Below, piece by piece: positions 1-6,494 of a DNA stretch of 8,695 nt. The stretch lies in assembly GCA_003070825.1 (NCBI GenBank), contig QBLP01000081.1, positions 1 through 8,695 on the forward strand, given 5' to 3'. This DNA comes from Halanaerobium sp. (GTDB taxonomy: Bacteria; Bacillota; Halanaerobiia; Halanaerobiales; Halanaerobiaceae). The position numbers and the translations under genes were made by a program. Under the pieces are notes generated by a model. The model saw only the letters and a program-made list of their open reading frames with translations, was not told where the DNA came from and did not search any database. Position 1 is the stretch's first letter. Each line of letters begins with the position of its first letter.

Positions 1-30
1 CTGATAGCCTGTTTTATTATTTAATTTTCC

Positions 31-37
31 GGGAGGT
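31..37 (+). promoter_or_regulatory. Shine-Dalgarno of first GH43 gene
   Basis: GGGAGGT lies 7 bases before the ATG at 45. This spacing favours ATG 45 over the TTG directly in front of it at 42. The same frame is open to the left edge of the window, so this site is the main reason to place the start here and not further upstream. Confidence 0.75.
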
Positions 38-44
38 AATATTG

Positions 45-1391
45 ATGACAAATAAATTATTTGACTTAAATATTAAATTGAAAGGTGATTTAAAGGCACA
101 TGATCCGGCAATGGTAAAAGAAAATGATCAGTGGTATCTGGTCCATACCGGTAAAGGGATTGGGTTTAAATCTTCTAAAAACTTAAGTGAGTGGAGCAGT
201 CAGAATTCAATTTTAAATGAACCACTCCCCTGGTGGGACAATTATGTAGAAAATTTTGACCGTGAAAATGATGCCTGGGCTCCGGATCTTGAATATTTTA
301 ATGGCAAATGGTGGCTTTATTATTCTGTTTCAGAATTTGGAACCAAAAATTCTTTGATTGGACTGCTTACTGCAGACAGCATAGAAGCTGCAGACTGGCA
401 GGATGAGGGACTTGTAATAACTTCCACTCAGGACCAGGATTTTAACAGTATTGATCCTAATCTTTTTATAGATCCAGCGGGAAATTCTTGGCTTGTTTTT
501 GGTTCCTGGTTTGATGGAATAAAGCTGACTAAGCTTAACCCGGAGACAATGAAGCCAGAGGGTAAGATTTATTCTTTAGCCCACAGGCTGGTAGGTAAAA
601 GACCGGCAGGTATTGAAGCACCCACTTTGACCTATAAAGATGGTTATTATTATCTTTTTGCCTCAATTGATCACTGCTGTCGGGGAAATAAAAGTGATTA
701 TAAAATTGCTTATGGTAGAGCTGAAGCAGTAACCGGTCCCTATTATGACCAGAATGGGATTTCTCTAATGGAAAAAGGAGGCAGTATATTGGCTGCTGCT
801 GATAAAGAGTTTACAGGCTATGGAGGTCAGGATATTTTCGAAAATAAATATTTAGTCCACCATGCCTATCATCGTCGCAGCGGGGAATATAGATTTTTTA
901 TTAAGGAACTTGATTGGGAAGATGGCTGGCCAAAAATAAAAAATTATGATTTAAAAATTAATTCATATTATAAACTTAGAAATTTAGAAAATCAGAAAAC
1001 TGCAGCAGTAGAAGCTGCCAAAACTGAAGCCAGAGCCAGAATTATCTGTAATAACAATCAGAAAGCCCATACCAATCACTGGCTGATCTATCCAGTAGAT
1101 GCTGATCATTACAGGATTCAAAACAAAAACAGTCTCCTATATTTAGAAGTTGGAGATGCTGACAAAGCTGATGGTGCTGATGTTCAGCAGTGGAGTAATA
1201 CCCGCCATATCTGTCAGGAATGGGAACTGATTAATTTAAGAGATAATATCTATAAAATTATAAATCGAAATAGCAGAAAAGCTTTAACCAAATTGGAAGA
1301 TGATTATTTAGTTCAAAAAGAGGATCAAGATTTAGACAGTCAGAAGTGGAAACATTCCAGTTTTAAGGTGGCCTGGAGGCTGTTTTGCTGA
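45..1391 (+). CDS. GH43 endo-alpha-1,5-L-arabinanase-like enzyme with C-terminal ricin-type lectin module; last residues chimeric
   Basis: Predicted to hydrolyse alpha-1,5-linked L-arabinan or arabino-oligosaccharides (448 aa from ATG 45). The five-bladed propeller covers about residues 15-305. The three GH43 acidic residues are visible: base D20 in HDPAM, pKa modulator D137 in SIDPN, and acid E191 in GIEAPTL. WAPDLEYFNGKWWLYYSVS and GSWFDGIKL are typical of the arabinanase subgroup. Residues about 305-435 form a ricin-B/CBM13-like domain with QEW (391-393) and QKW (433-435) repeats. No signal peptide is seen, so it is probably cytoplasmic. The final residues, from about H437 (HSSFKVAWRLFC), are not native: they are an out-of-frame reading of the GH51 sequence that follows, because the true 3' end is fused into that gene. 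Only a few lectin residues are probably lost, so the enzyme may still work. It is the first gene of a three-gene operon. Family assignment is strong; exact substrate is inferred. Confidence 0.88.
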   Translation: MTNKLFDLNIKLKGDLKAHDPAMVKENDQWYLVHTGKGIGFKSSKNLSEWSSQNSILNEPLPWWDNYVENFDRENDAWAPDLEYFNGKWWLYYSVSEFGTKNSLIGLLTADSIEAADWQDEGLVITSTQDQDFNSIDPNLFIDPAGNSWLVFGSWFDGIKLTKLNPETMKPEGKIYSLAHRLVGKRPAGIEAPTLTYKDGYYYLFASIDHCCRGNKSDYKIAYGRAEAVTGPYYDQNGISLMEKGGSILAAADKEFTGYGGQDIFENKYLVHHAYHRRSGEYRFFIKELDWEDGWPKIKNYDLKINSYYKLRNLENQKTAAVEAAKTEARARIICNNNQKAHTNHWLIYPVDADHYRIQNKNSLLYLEVGDADKADGADVQQWSNTRHICQEWELINLRDNIYKIINRNSRKALTKLEDDYLVQKEDQDLDSQKWKHSSFKVAWRLFC

Positions 1392-2655
1392 TGAATATCA
1401 CTGGAAAGATGGTGTTGGTCCCAGAGAAGAAAGAGCAACAATTGTTAATACTCACTGGGGTAATGTAACTGAAAACAACCACTTTGGAACTCATGAGTTT
1501 ATGGAATTATGTGATCTCTTAGATGCTGAGCCATATATATCCGGTAATGTGGGCAGTGGTACGATCAGAGAAATGCAGGAGTGGGTAGATTATATTACTC
1601 ATGATGGTGAATCTCCTATGTCAGACTGGAGAAAAGAAAACGGTCGGGAAGAACCCTGGTCTTTAAAATATTTTGGTGTTGGTAATGAAAACTGGGGCTG
1701 TGGTGGTAACATGAGGCCCGAATATTATGCAGATCAGTACCGAAATTACCAGACCTATGTCCGCAGCCACGGGGATAATGAAATTTTTAAGATTGCCTGT
1801 GGAGCCAATGTAGATGATTATAACTGGACCGAAGTTTTAATGAAAAATGCAGCCCGCCAGATGGACGGCTTAAGTCTTCATTATTATACAATTCCCGGTG
1901 ATTTCTGGGAAGGAAAGGGTTCAGCAACTGATTTTAAAGAAGATGAATGGTTTATCACTTTAAAGAAAGCCCTTAAAATGGATGAACTGATTAAAAAACA
2001 CGGTGCCATTATGGATCAGTATGACCCGGAAAAAAGAATTGCTATGATTGTCGATGAATGGGGCGCCTGGTATGATGTTGAGCCCGGTACTAATCCCGGC
2101 TTTTTATATCAGCAGAATACTCTGCGGGATGCGCTGATTGCTGGAGTAACTTTAAATATTTTTAACCAGCATGCTGACCGCGTTAAAATGGCCAATATTG
2201 CCCAGACTAACAATGTTCTGCAGGCAATGATTTTAACTGATGAGGAAGATATGATCTTAACTCCGAGCTACCACGTATTTAAAATGTATAAAGTTCATCA
2301 GGATGCCGATCTGCTGCACTTTGATCTGGAGAGTGAAAATTACAAATTTGAAGATCAGGAAATTCCAGCTCTAAATGCTTCTGCTTCTATTAATGAAGCG
2401 GGAGAAGTTAATGTTACTGTCTGTAATTTAGATCCCCATAAAGAGATCGAATTGGATACAAACTTATTTGCAGACAAACTGAACCTATCTCAGGTTAAGG
2501 CCCGAGTCTTAACTGCAGATAAATTAAATGCCCACAACAGCTTTGAAAATCCAGAAAATTTAAAGCCACAGAAATTAAAAGCAGTAGAACTAGCTGACAA
2601 TCAGCTCAAGGCAAAACTACCGGCTGCTTCTGTAACTTTAATTACTTTAAACTAG
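1351..2655 (+). pseudogene. GH51 alpha-L-arabinofuranosidase, 5'-truncated
   Basis: GH51 enzymes release terminal alpha-L-arabinofuranose from arabinan and arabinoxylan fragments. The GH51 frame is recognisable from about 1351 (NIPVLRWPGGCFADEYHW, then KDGVGPREER) to the stop at 2653-2655, but there is no start codon before the internal ATG at 1501, and that ATG has no good Shine-Dalgarno. The acid/base Glu in GNENWGCGG (codon 1687-1689) and the nucleophile Glu in VDEWGAW (codon 2056-2058) are both intact, followed by the C-terminal beta-domain. Missing is the start of the catalytic barrel, roughly 65-75 residues by memory of the family, including the segment around GHFxEHLGR. The loss coincides with a direct join to the GH43 gene in another frame. 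Translation from 1501 would give 384 aa lacking the first barrel strands and LRWPGG, probably inactive. An assembly error would mean the real gene is complete. Confidence 0.85.
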
Positions 2656-2660
2656 GTGGG
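2654..2660 (+). promoter_or_regulatory. Shine-Dalgarno of second GH43 gene
   Basis: AGGTGGG overlaps the GH51 stop codon (TAG, 2653-2655) and lies 7 bases before ATG 2668. It picks ATG 2668 over the GTG at 2656, which lies inside the site itself. The overlap suggests translational coupling within one operon. Confidence 0.7.
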
Positions 2661-2667
2661 ACTAAAA

Positions 2668-3840
2668 ATGAATAATTATACTGAAAAAATTACAGAAGTA
2701 GAACGTTTGGAAATTACAGTTTCAGAACCGGCAGAAATTAAGCTGCCTGAAAAAGTAAAAATTTATCTTGATGATAAATTTAGCTATCGTGGTGTCAGCT
2801 GGGAAGCTTTGAACTTAGATAAGCTGAAAAGTGAAGGGGAAATATTGCTTAAAGGAAAGATTAATCAGCTTAGTTATCCGGAGCCGCTGGTAGAGCAGAG
2901 AGCTGATCCCTATATCTATCAGCACATTGATGGCTATTATTATTTTACCGGTTCTTATCCTGATTATGATCGAATTGTTCTGCGGAGAGCCCAAAAGTTA
3001 AGTGACTTAAAAGAGGCAGAAGAATATCTGCTCTGGGAAAAATATGATGAGGGAGAAATGAGCAAACATATCTGGGCTCCGGAACTTCATTATATTGATG
3101 GTAAATGGTATATTTATTATGCTGCCGGCAGAGAAGACGATGTCTGGGCTATCCGTCCCTATGTTCTGGAATGTCAGGATGATAATCCGCTTACAGGTAA
3201 CTGGGTCGAAAAGGGTGAGATAAATATTGAGTTTGAGAGCTTCAGTCTTGACGCAACAACTTTTGAACATCAGGGTAAAAGATATTTAATCTGGGCTCAA
3301 AAGGTTGCTGAGGACACTATTTCTAATCTCTATATTGCAGAAATGGAAAACCCCTGGACTATAAAAAAACAGCATTTACTTTCAGAACCCGAATATGACT
3401 GGGAGCAAATTGGTTTTGATGTTAATGAAGGACCGGCGGTAATCAAAAGAAATGGAAAAATATACGTTAGTTTTTCTGCCAGTGAAACAGGAGCATCTTA
3501 TTGTATGGGGGTTTTAGCTGCCGATCAAGATAGTGATCTGCTGGATCGCAGTTCCTGGACAAAGACTGAAAAACCTGTTTTAGAGACTTCAGCAGAAACA
3601 TCTCTTTATGGCCCCGGCCATAATTCGTTTACCAGATCTGAAGATGGAGTTACTGATCTGCTGGTCTATCATGCCAGATCCTACGAAAAAATTGAGGGCA
3701 ATCCACTTTATGATCCCAACCGTCACGGCAGAATTCAGGAAATCTTCTGGCAGGAAAATGGAGAACCATACTTTGGCTACCCTGGTTTAAATGTGGCTTT
3801 TGAAGTTGAGGCAGCAGTGAAGATTAAATTAGAAAAATAA
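2668..3840 (+). CDS. GH43 family exo-arabinofuranosidase-like enzyme with N-terminal Ig-like (Big_4-type) module
   Basis: Predicted arabinofuranosidase or exo-arabinanase of the GH43 propeller family (390 aa). Residues about 12-64 read like a group 4 bacterial Ig-like domain: a LPEKVKIYLDD strand, then VSWEALNLDKLKSEGEILLKGKI. The propeller follows from about residue 70. The catalytic set is visible: D80 in QRADPYIYQH, D195 in SLDATTF, E254 in VNEGPAV, plus H318 in GPGHNSF and the WAPELHYIDGKWYIYY blade. ADPYIYxHxDGYYYFTGS resembles exo-acting arabinofuranosidases of GH43, but subfamily and linkage cannot be fixed by eye. No signal peptide is present and none can be added, because the GH51 stop lies directly upstream. 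It is the last gene of the arabinan operon, followed by a strong terminator. Confidence 0.85.
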   Translation: MNNYTEKITEVERLEITVSEPAEIKLPEKVKIYLDDKFSYRGVSWEALNLDKLKSEGEILLKGKINQLSYPEPLVEQRADPYIYQHIDGYYYFTGSYPDYDRIVLRRAQKLSDLKEAEEYLLWEKYDEGEMSKHIWAPELHYIDGKWYIYYAAGREDDVWAIRPYVLECQDDNPLTGNWVEKGEINIEFESFSLDATTFEHQGKRYLIWAQKVAEDTISNLYIAEMENPWTIKKQHLLSEPEYDWEQIGFDVNEGPAVIKRNGKIYVSFSASETGASYCMGVLAADQDSDLLDRSSWTKTEKPVLETSAETSLYGPGHNSFTRSEDGVTDLLVYHARSYEKIEGNPLYDPNRHGRIQEIFWQENGEPYFGYPGLNVAFEVEAAVKIKLEK

Positions 3841-3856
3841 AAATAAATTAATTAAG

Positions 3857-3898
3857 GGAGTTTGTTCTAATAGAGCAGGCTCCTTGTTATTTTTCTTT
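3857..3898 (+). terminator. Rho-independent terminator of the arabinan operon
   Basis: A 12-bp stem (3857-3868 with 3872-3883, three G-U pairs, otherwise fully paired) with a 3-base loop is followed by a T-rich run from 3884 to 3898. It lies 17 bases after the second GH43 stop and separates this operon from the aldo/keto reductase. Confidence 0.85.
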
Positions 3899-3957
3899 AA
3901 ATGTATTATTATTGCATATAGAGAATAACTAAGAAGTATAAAAGGGGTGAATAATTT

Positions 3958-4824
3958 ATGAAGTTTAGAAAACTTGGAAAAACAGGTTTAAATGTTTCTG
4001 AAATAAGTTTCGGCGGAATAATGTTAATGGATACACCTCAAAAAGAAGCCAACCAGATTGTAAAAAATGCAGTTAAGAAGGGAATTAACTTTTTTGATGT
4101 GGGACCTACTTACGGAAATGCTCAAAATATTCTGGGACCGGCACTTAAGCCGTTTCGAGATAAAGTCTATCTGGCAAATAAAACTGAACCAGGTCAAACA
4201 AAGGAACAGGTAAGAAAAGACATGGAAGAATCACTGAAACTGCTGGATACTGACTATTTTGATCTCTACCAGCTGCACGAGGTTACAGATGAGAATGCTT
4301 TAAACAGTGCTCTGGGAGAAGGTGGAGCACTGGAGGCAATCATCGAAGCAAAAGAAGAGGGTTTAGTTAAAAATATTGGATTTTCCGCTCATAAAGAATG
4401 GGCTGCTTTGAAATTAATAAAAAGTTATAATTTTGATACAGTGATGTTTCCGATTAACTGGAACTACTGGTTTAATTATAATCAGGGTCCTGAAGTAATT
4501 CAAAAGGCCAGAGAAAAAGAGATGGGCATCATTGCAATCAAAGCTCTGGCTCAGCGGCAGTGGCAGGATGGCCGTCAGAATAATTATAACACCTGGTATA
4601 AGCCGATTTATGATAATGACCGCCTGGCTGAACTGGCACTTGAATTTACCCTGTCTCAGGATGTAGATACAGCTGTCAGCCCTGGTGATAACAGGATGAT
4701 TGATCTTGCTTTAAATATCTATCAAAAGAATGACGAAAACTTAAAAATTTCCGAAGCAGAAATAGAAGAATTAAAAGGCTTTTTAGAAAGTCATGGCGGT
4801 AAATTATATCCAATTCCAAAGTAA
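3958..4824 (+). CDS. aldo/keto reductase
   Basis: An NAD(P)H-dependent oxidoreductase of the aldo/keto reductase superfamily, 288 aa, with a single TIM-barrel domain. The N-terminal signature KLGKTGLNVSEISFGG is typical. The catalytic tetrad can be placed as D47 (FFDVGPTYG), Y52, K75 (LANKTE) and H107 (YQLHEV). GFSAHK and the AVSPGDNRMIDLAL segment near the C-terminus match the cofactor-binding side of the barrel. There is no cysteine cluster, so it is not the Fe-S-extended subtype. The start is supported by AGGGGTGA at 3943-3950, seven bases before ATG. It lies between two hairpins and is probably transcribed alone. The substrate is unknown; reduction of a sugar-derived aldehyde or ketone would fit the neighbours but is only a guess. 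Confidence 0.9.
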   Translation: MKFRKLGKTGLNVSEISFGGIMLMDTPQKEANQIVKNAVKKGINFFDVGPTYGNAQNILGPALKPFRDKVYLANKTEPGQTKEQVRKDMEESLKLLDTDYFDLYQLHEVTDENALNSALGEGGALEAIIEAKEEGLVKNIGFSAHKEWAALKLIKSYNFDTVMFPINWNYWFNYNQGPEVIQKAREKEMGIIAIKALAQRQWQDGRQNNYNTWYKPIYDNDRLAELALEFTLSQDVDTAVSPGDNRMIDLALNIYQKNDENLKISEAEIEELKGFLESHGGKLYPIPK

Positions 4825-4848
4825 AATAATAAGTTTAACTATAATTAC

Positions 4849-4881
4849 ATCTGGCAGGCAAATAATCTGACAGGTAAATAA
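4849..4881. repeat. two tandem copies of a 16-bp unit
   Basis: ATCTGGCAGGCAAATAA at 4849 recurs as ATCTGACAGGTAAATAA at 4865, differing at two positions, with the copies abutting (period 16, sharing one base). It lies between the aldo/keto reductase stop and the convergent terminator. No function is apparent; a local duplication is the simplest reading. Confidence 0.55.
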
Positions 4882-4888
4882 ACTTAAG

Positions 4889-4951
4889 ATACCGTTCTTT
4901 AAAAATAACAGTTAAAAAGCTGTTTCAGTTTAAAGAACGGTATTTGATTTT
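4889..4951. terminator. nested inverted repeat, probable bidirectional terminator
   Basis: A perfect 15-bp inverted repeat (4889-4903 with 4929-4943) encloses a second small hairpin (AACAG 4907-4911 with CTGTT 4920-4924). The right side is followed by a T-rich stretch to 4951, fitting termination of the reductase gene on the + strand. On the other strand the T-tract after the stem is weak. The hairpin sits between two convergent genes, so it probably serves both. Confidence 0.75.
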
Positions 4952-4975
4952 GAGCTTAATTTATAATTTTTTATT

Positions 4976-6251
4976 CTAATTATTTTGCCAGTGCATTTCT
5001 TTTTTTAGCTGATCGATAAACTGGCGAGCCGTGCGCCCTGAGCGGCCGTTATTCCATCTGCTCCACTGGAGAGCACGTTTTTCCAGCTCACTATTTTTAA
5101 GTTTTAGCTCTGCCTGGGCAGCCAGTTTTTTTACTATCTTCAGATAATCAGCCTGAGAGGGATTGCTAAACATTAAGGTCAGGCCAAATCTTTCTGAAAG
5201 TGATAATTTTTCATTTAAAATATCATTTTCATGAACTTCAGATTCCCGGTCCTGCCACTTTTCTCTGACCAGATGTCTGCGGTTGCTGGTGGCATAGAAG
5301 AGAACATTGTCCGGTCTGGATTCAATACCACCTTCCATAACTGCTTTAAGGTATTTATATTCAGTTTCAAATTCTTCGAAAGAAAGATCATCCATAAAAA
5401 TTATAAAATTAAGGCCGCGCTCGTTTAAATACTCGAGAATAGCAGGTAATTCCTTGATCTGGGAGCTGCTGATTTCTATTAAGCGCAGTCCCAGCTGATA
5501 AAACTTATTTACTAATGCCTTAACTGAAGATGATTTTCCCGTACCACTATCTCCATAGAGGAGGACATTATGAGCCTGAAATCCATTTAAAAAGCTCTCA
5601 GTATTTTCTATCAGTTTTTTTTTGCGTGTTCTGATAGGATATTAAATTATCAAAAGTTATTGAATCAGGGTTATTTACCCGGCTTAATTTATTATTCTGC
5701 CAGTAAAAAGCTCTGCTCTCATTTAATATTGAGGCCCCGTGCTGATAGTAGAAATCCAGCAGTGCTTCCAAATTGTCTTCATGATTAGAGCTGGCAAAGA
5801 GTGGCTGAAATAATTCTTCTTTTTCTATATTGAGATCAGAAGCTGCAAGTTTAAAATCGCTTAGATACCCAAATCCTGTTAAACCAGAAATTGAAGCTAA
5901 GTCACTAAAAGAAAAAGCAAATAATTTATTGATAATTTTGAGGTCATTTGCTGCCAGTTTATATAAACTGGATTCTGCTGTAATTTCTCCTTTTTCAGCC
6001 TTTAAGCTAAAAATATTTTCGGAGGCAGTAATTATTTTTTTGAGATAATTATGCCAGATATCACCCTGCAGACCTTCTCTAATACTTAAATCAATCAGTT
6101 GATAGATTAAATCAGTTAGAACCTGCTCCGATTTATTTTCATCATTTAAATTCTCTTTTAAATTGAGAATTAGACTGTTAGTTTTGATTTCTTGAAATAA
6201 AATTAGTTTTTCGCAATTCTTTAAAGCGTTTCTTATTTGTGTGTGATCCAA
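4976..6251 (-). CDS. DUF815-type AAA+ ATPase gene split by a frameshift at an A9 run
   Basis: A P-loop ATPase of the DUF815 family, whose cellular role is poorly defined. The gene is read in two frames. The first part (5598-6251, 217 aa from a TTG start) is a mostly helical N-terminal region ending at a stop just after QNTQKKTDRKY. From a run of nine A (5615-5623 on this strand) the family sequence continues in another frame: KLIENTESFLNG, then Walker A GDSGTGKSS (5531-5554), Walker B NFIIFMDD (5387-5413), FYATSNRRHL, the LSERFGL arginine-finger-like segment and the C-terminal GRSGRTARQF. The combined length is about 424 aa, normal for this family as I recall it. One A too many or two too few restores the frame; the second fits the remembered QxxxLxENT spacing better. 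An ATG-started fragment (4976-5395) lacks Walker A and would not be an ATPase alone. It may be a sequencing error, a pseudogene or a slippage site. Confidence 0.85.
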
Positions 6252-6258
6252 ATTATTT

Positions 6259-6265
6259 CACCCCT
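6259..6265 (-). promoter_or_regulatory. Shine-Dalgarno deciding the TTG start of the DUF815 gene
   Basis: AGGGGTG on the minus strand lies 7 bases before TTG (6251-6249). The same motif and spacing precede the aldo/keto reductase start, which supports this non-ATG start. Confidence 0.65.
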
Positions 6266-6292
6266 ATTTGTATTATCCTTATATTAATAGTT

Positions 6293-6298
6293 ATTATA
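6293..6298 (-). promoter_or_regulatory. possible -10 element for the DUF815 gene
   Basis: A consensus TATAAT is read on the minus strand about 42 bases upstream of the TTG start. The -35 at 17 bp spacing (TGTAAA) is poor, so this is a modest prediction. It would give a leader of about 35 bases. Confidence 0.4.
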
Positions 6299-6370
6299 AC
6301 AGATCTGACATAATTTTTACATATTAGCTAAAAAAATTCTAAAAAACCCTTGCAAAAAGATTAAAAATAT

Positions 6371-6414
6371 ATTAACATTGAATTAACGAACAAATAGTGA
6401 ACAAATAAAAACAA
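6371..6414. repeat. four loosely related 11-base units in the divergent intergenic region
   Basis: ATTAACATTGA, ATTAACGAACA, AATAGTGAACA and AATAAAAACAA follow one another without gaps. The clearest identity is GAACAAATA at 6388-6396 and again at 6399-6407. The units are A-rich and spaced close to one helical turn. The rest of 6252-6494 holds the ATPase start signals on the left and the GH31 operator and start signals on the right; no gene is seen in it. Confidence 0.4.
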
Positions 6415-6430
6415 TATTTTTTTGTCGAAA

Positions 6431-6448
6431 TGTGCAAACGATTGCGCA
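6431..6448 (+). promoter_or_regulatory. LacI-family-type operator upstream of the GH31 gene
   Basis: TGTGCAAACGATTGCGCA is an 18-bp near-palindrome with a central CG; 7 of 9 half-site positions pair. It is close to the TGCGCAAACGTTTGCGCA type recognised by LacI/GalR-family sugar regulators. It lies 47 bases before the GH31 ATG at 6495 and just upstream of a likely -10 (TATAGT, 6461-6466), so a bound regulator would cover the -35 region. The regulator is not in the window. Confidence 0.7.
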
Positions 6449-6460
6449 ATAACTTTTAAT

Positions 6461-6466
6461 TATAGT
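6461..6466 (+). promoter_or_regulatory. possible -10 element of the GH31 promoter
   Basis: TATAGT within AATTATAGTAAG lies 28 bases before ATG 6495. TTTAAT at 6455-6460 is an alternative. In either case the -35 would fall within the LacI-type operator, and neither -35 matches consensus well. Confidence 0.35.
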
Positions 6467-6480
6467 AAGCTAAAGTGTGA

Positions 6481-6486
6481 GAGGGG
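6481..6486 (+). promoter_or_regulatory. Shine-Dalgarno of the GH31 gene
   Basis: GAGGGG is 8 bases from ATG 6495 but only 2 bases from the in-frame ATG 6489. The start at 6495 is therefore preferred. Confidence 0.65.
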
Positions 6487-6494
6487 TTATGTTG

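Noticed and set aside
1..41. Tail of an upstream gene at the left edge
   Set aside because: Stops occur at 2-7 and 22-24 in two frames, but too little sequence is present to recognise a protein, so no call is made.
1391..1468. ATG at 1391 overlapping the GH43 stop, as a possible coupled start for GH51
   Set aside because: It is in a different frame from GH51 and stops after 25 codons, so it cannot rescue the truncated gene.
3007..3270. 87-codon minus-strand reading frame inside the second GH43 gene
   Set aside because: It overlaps a well-supported catalytic domain, has no recognisable family features and reads as an antisense shadow.
3912..3940. TTGCAT and AGTATA at 17 bp spacing as a promoter for the aldo/keto reductase
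   Set aside because: Transcription would start on the Shine-Dalgarno at 3943-3950, leaving no usable ribosome binding site, and the -10 is weak.
5598..5625. Programmed -1 ribosomal frameshift at the A9 run
   Set aside because: A -1 shift leads at once to AAC then TGA. Only a +1 or -2 change restores the ATPase frame, so the usual -1 mechanism does not fit.
5231..6048. Three short plus-strand reading frames across the ATPase gene
   Set aside because: They are antisense to recognisable DUF815 sequence and have no start signals or homology that I can see.
6350..6378. TTGCAA and TAACAT at 17 bp spacing as the main GH31 promoter
   Set aside because: The -10 match is poor in a very A/T-rich region, and the operator would lie far downstream. 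The promoter next to the operator is more plausible.
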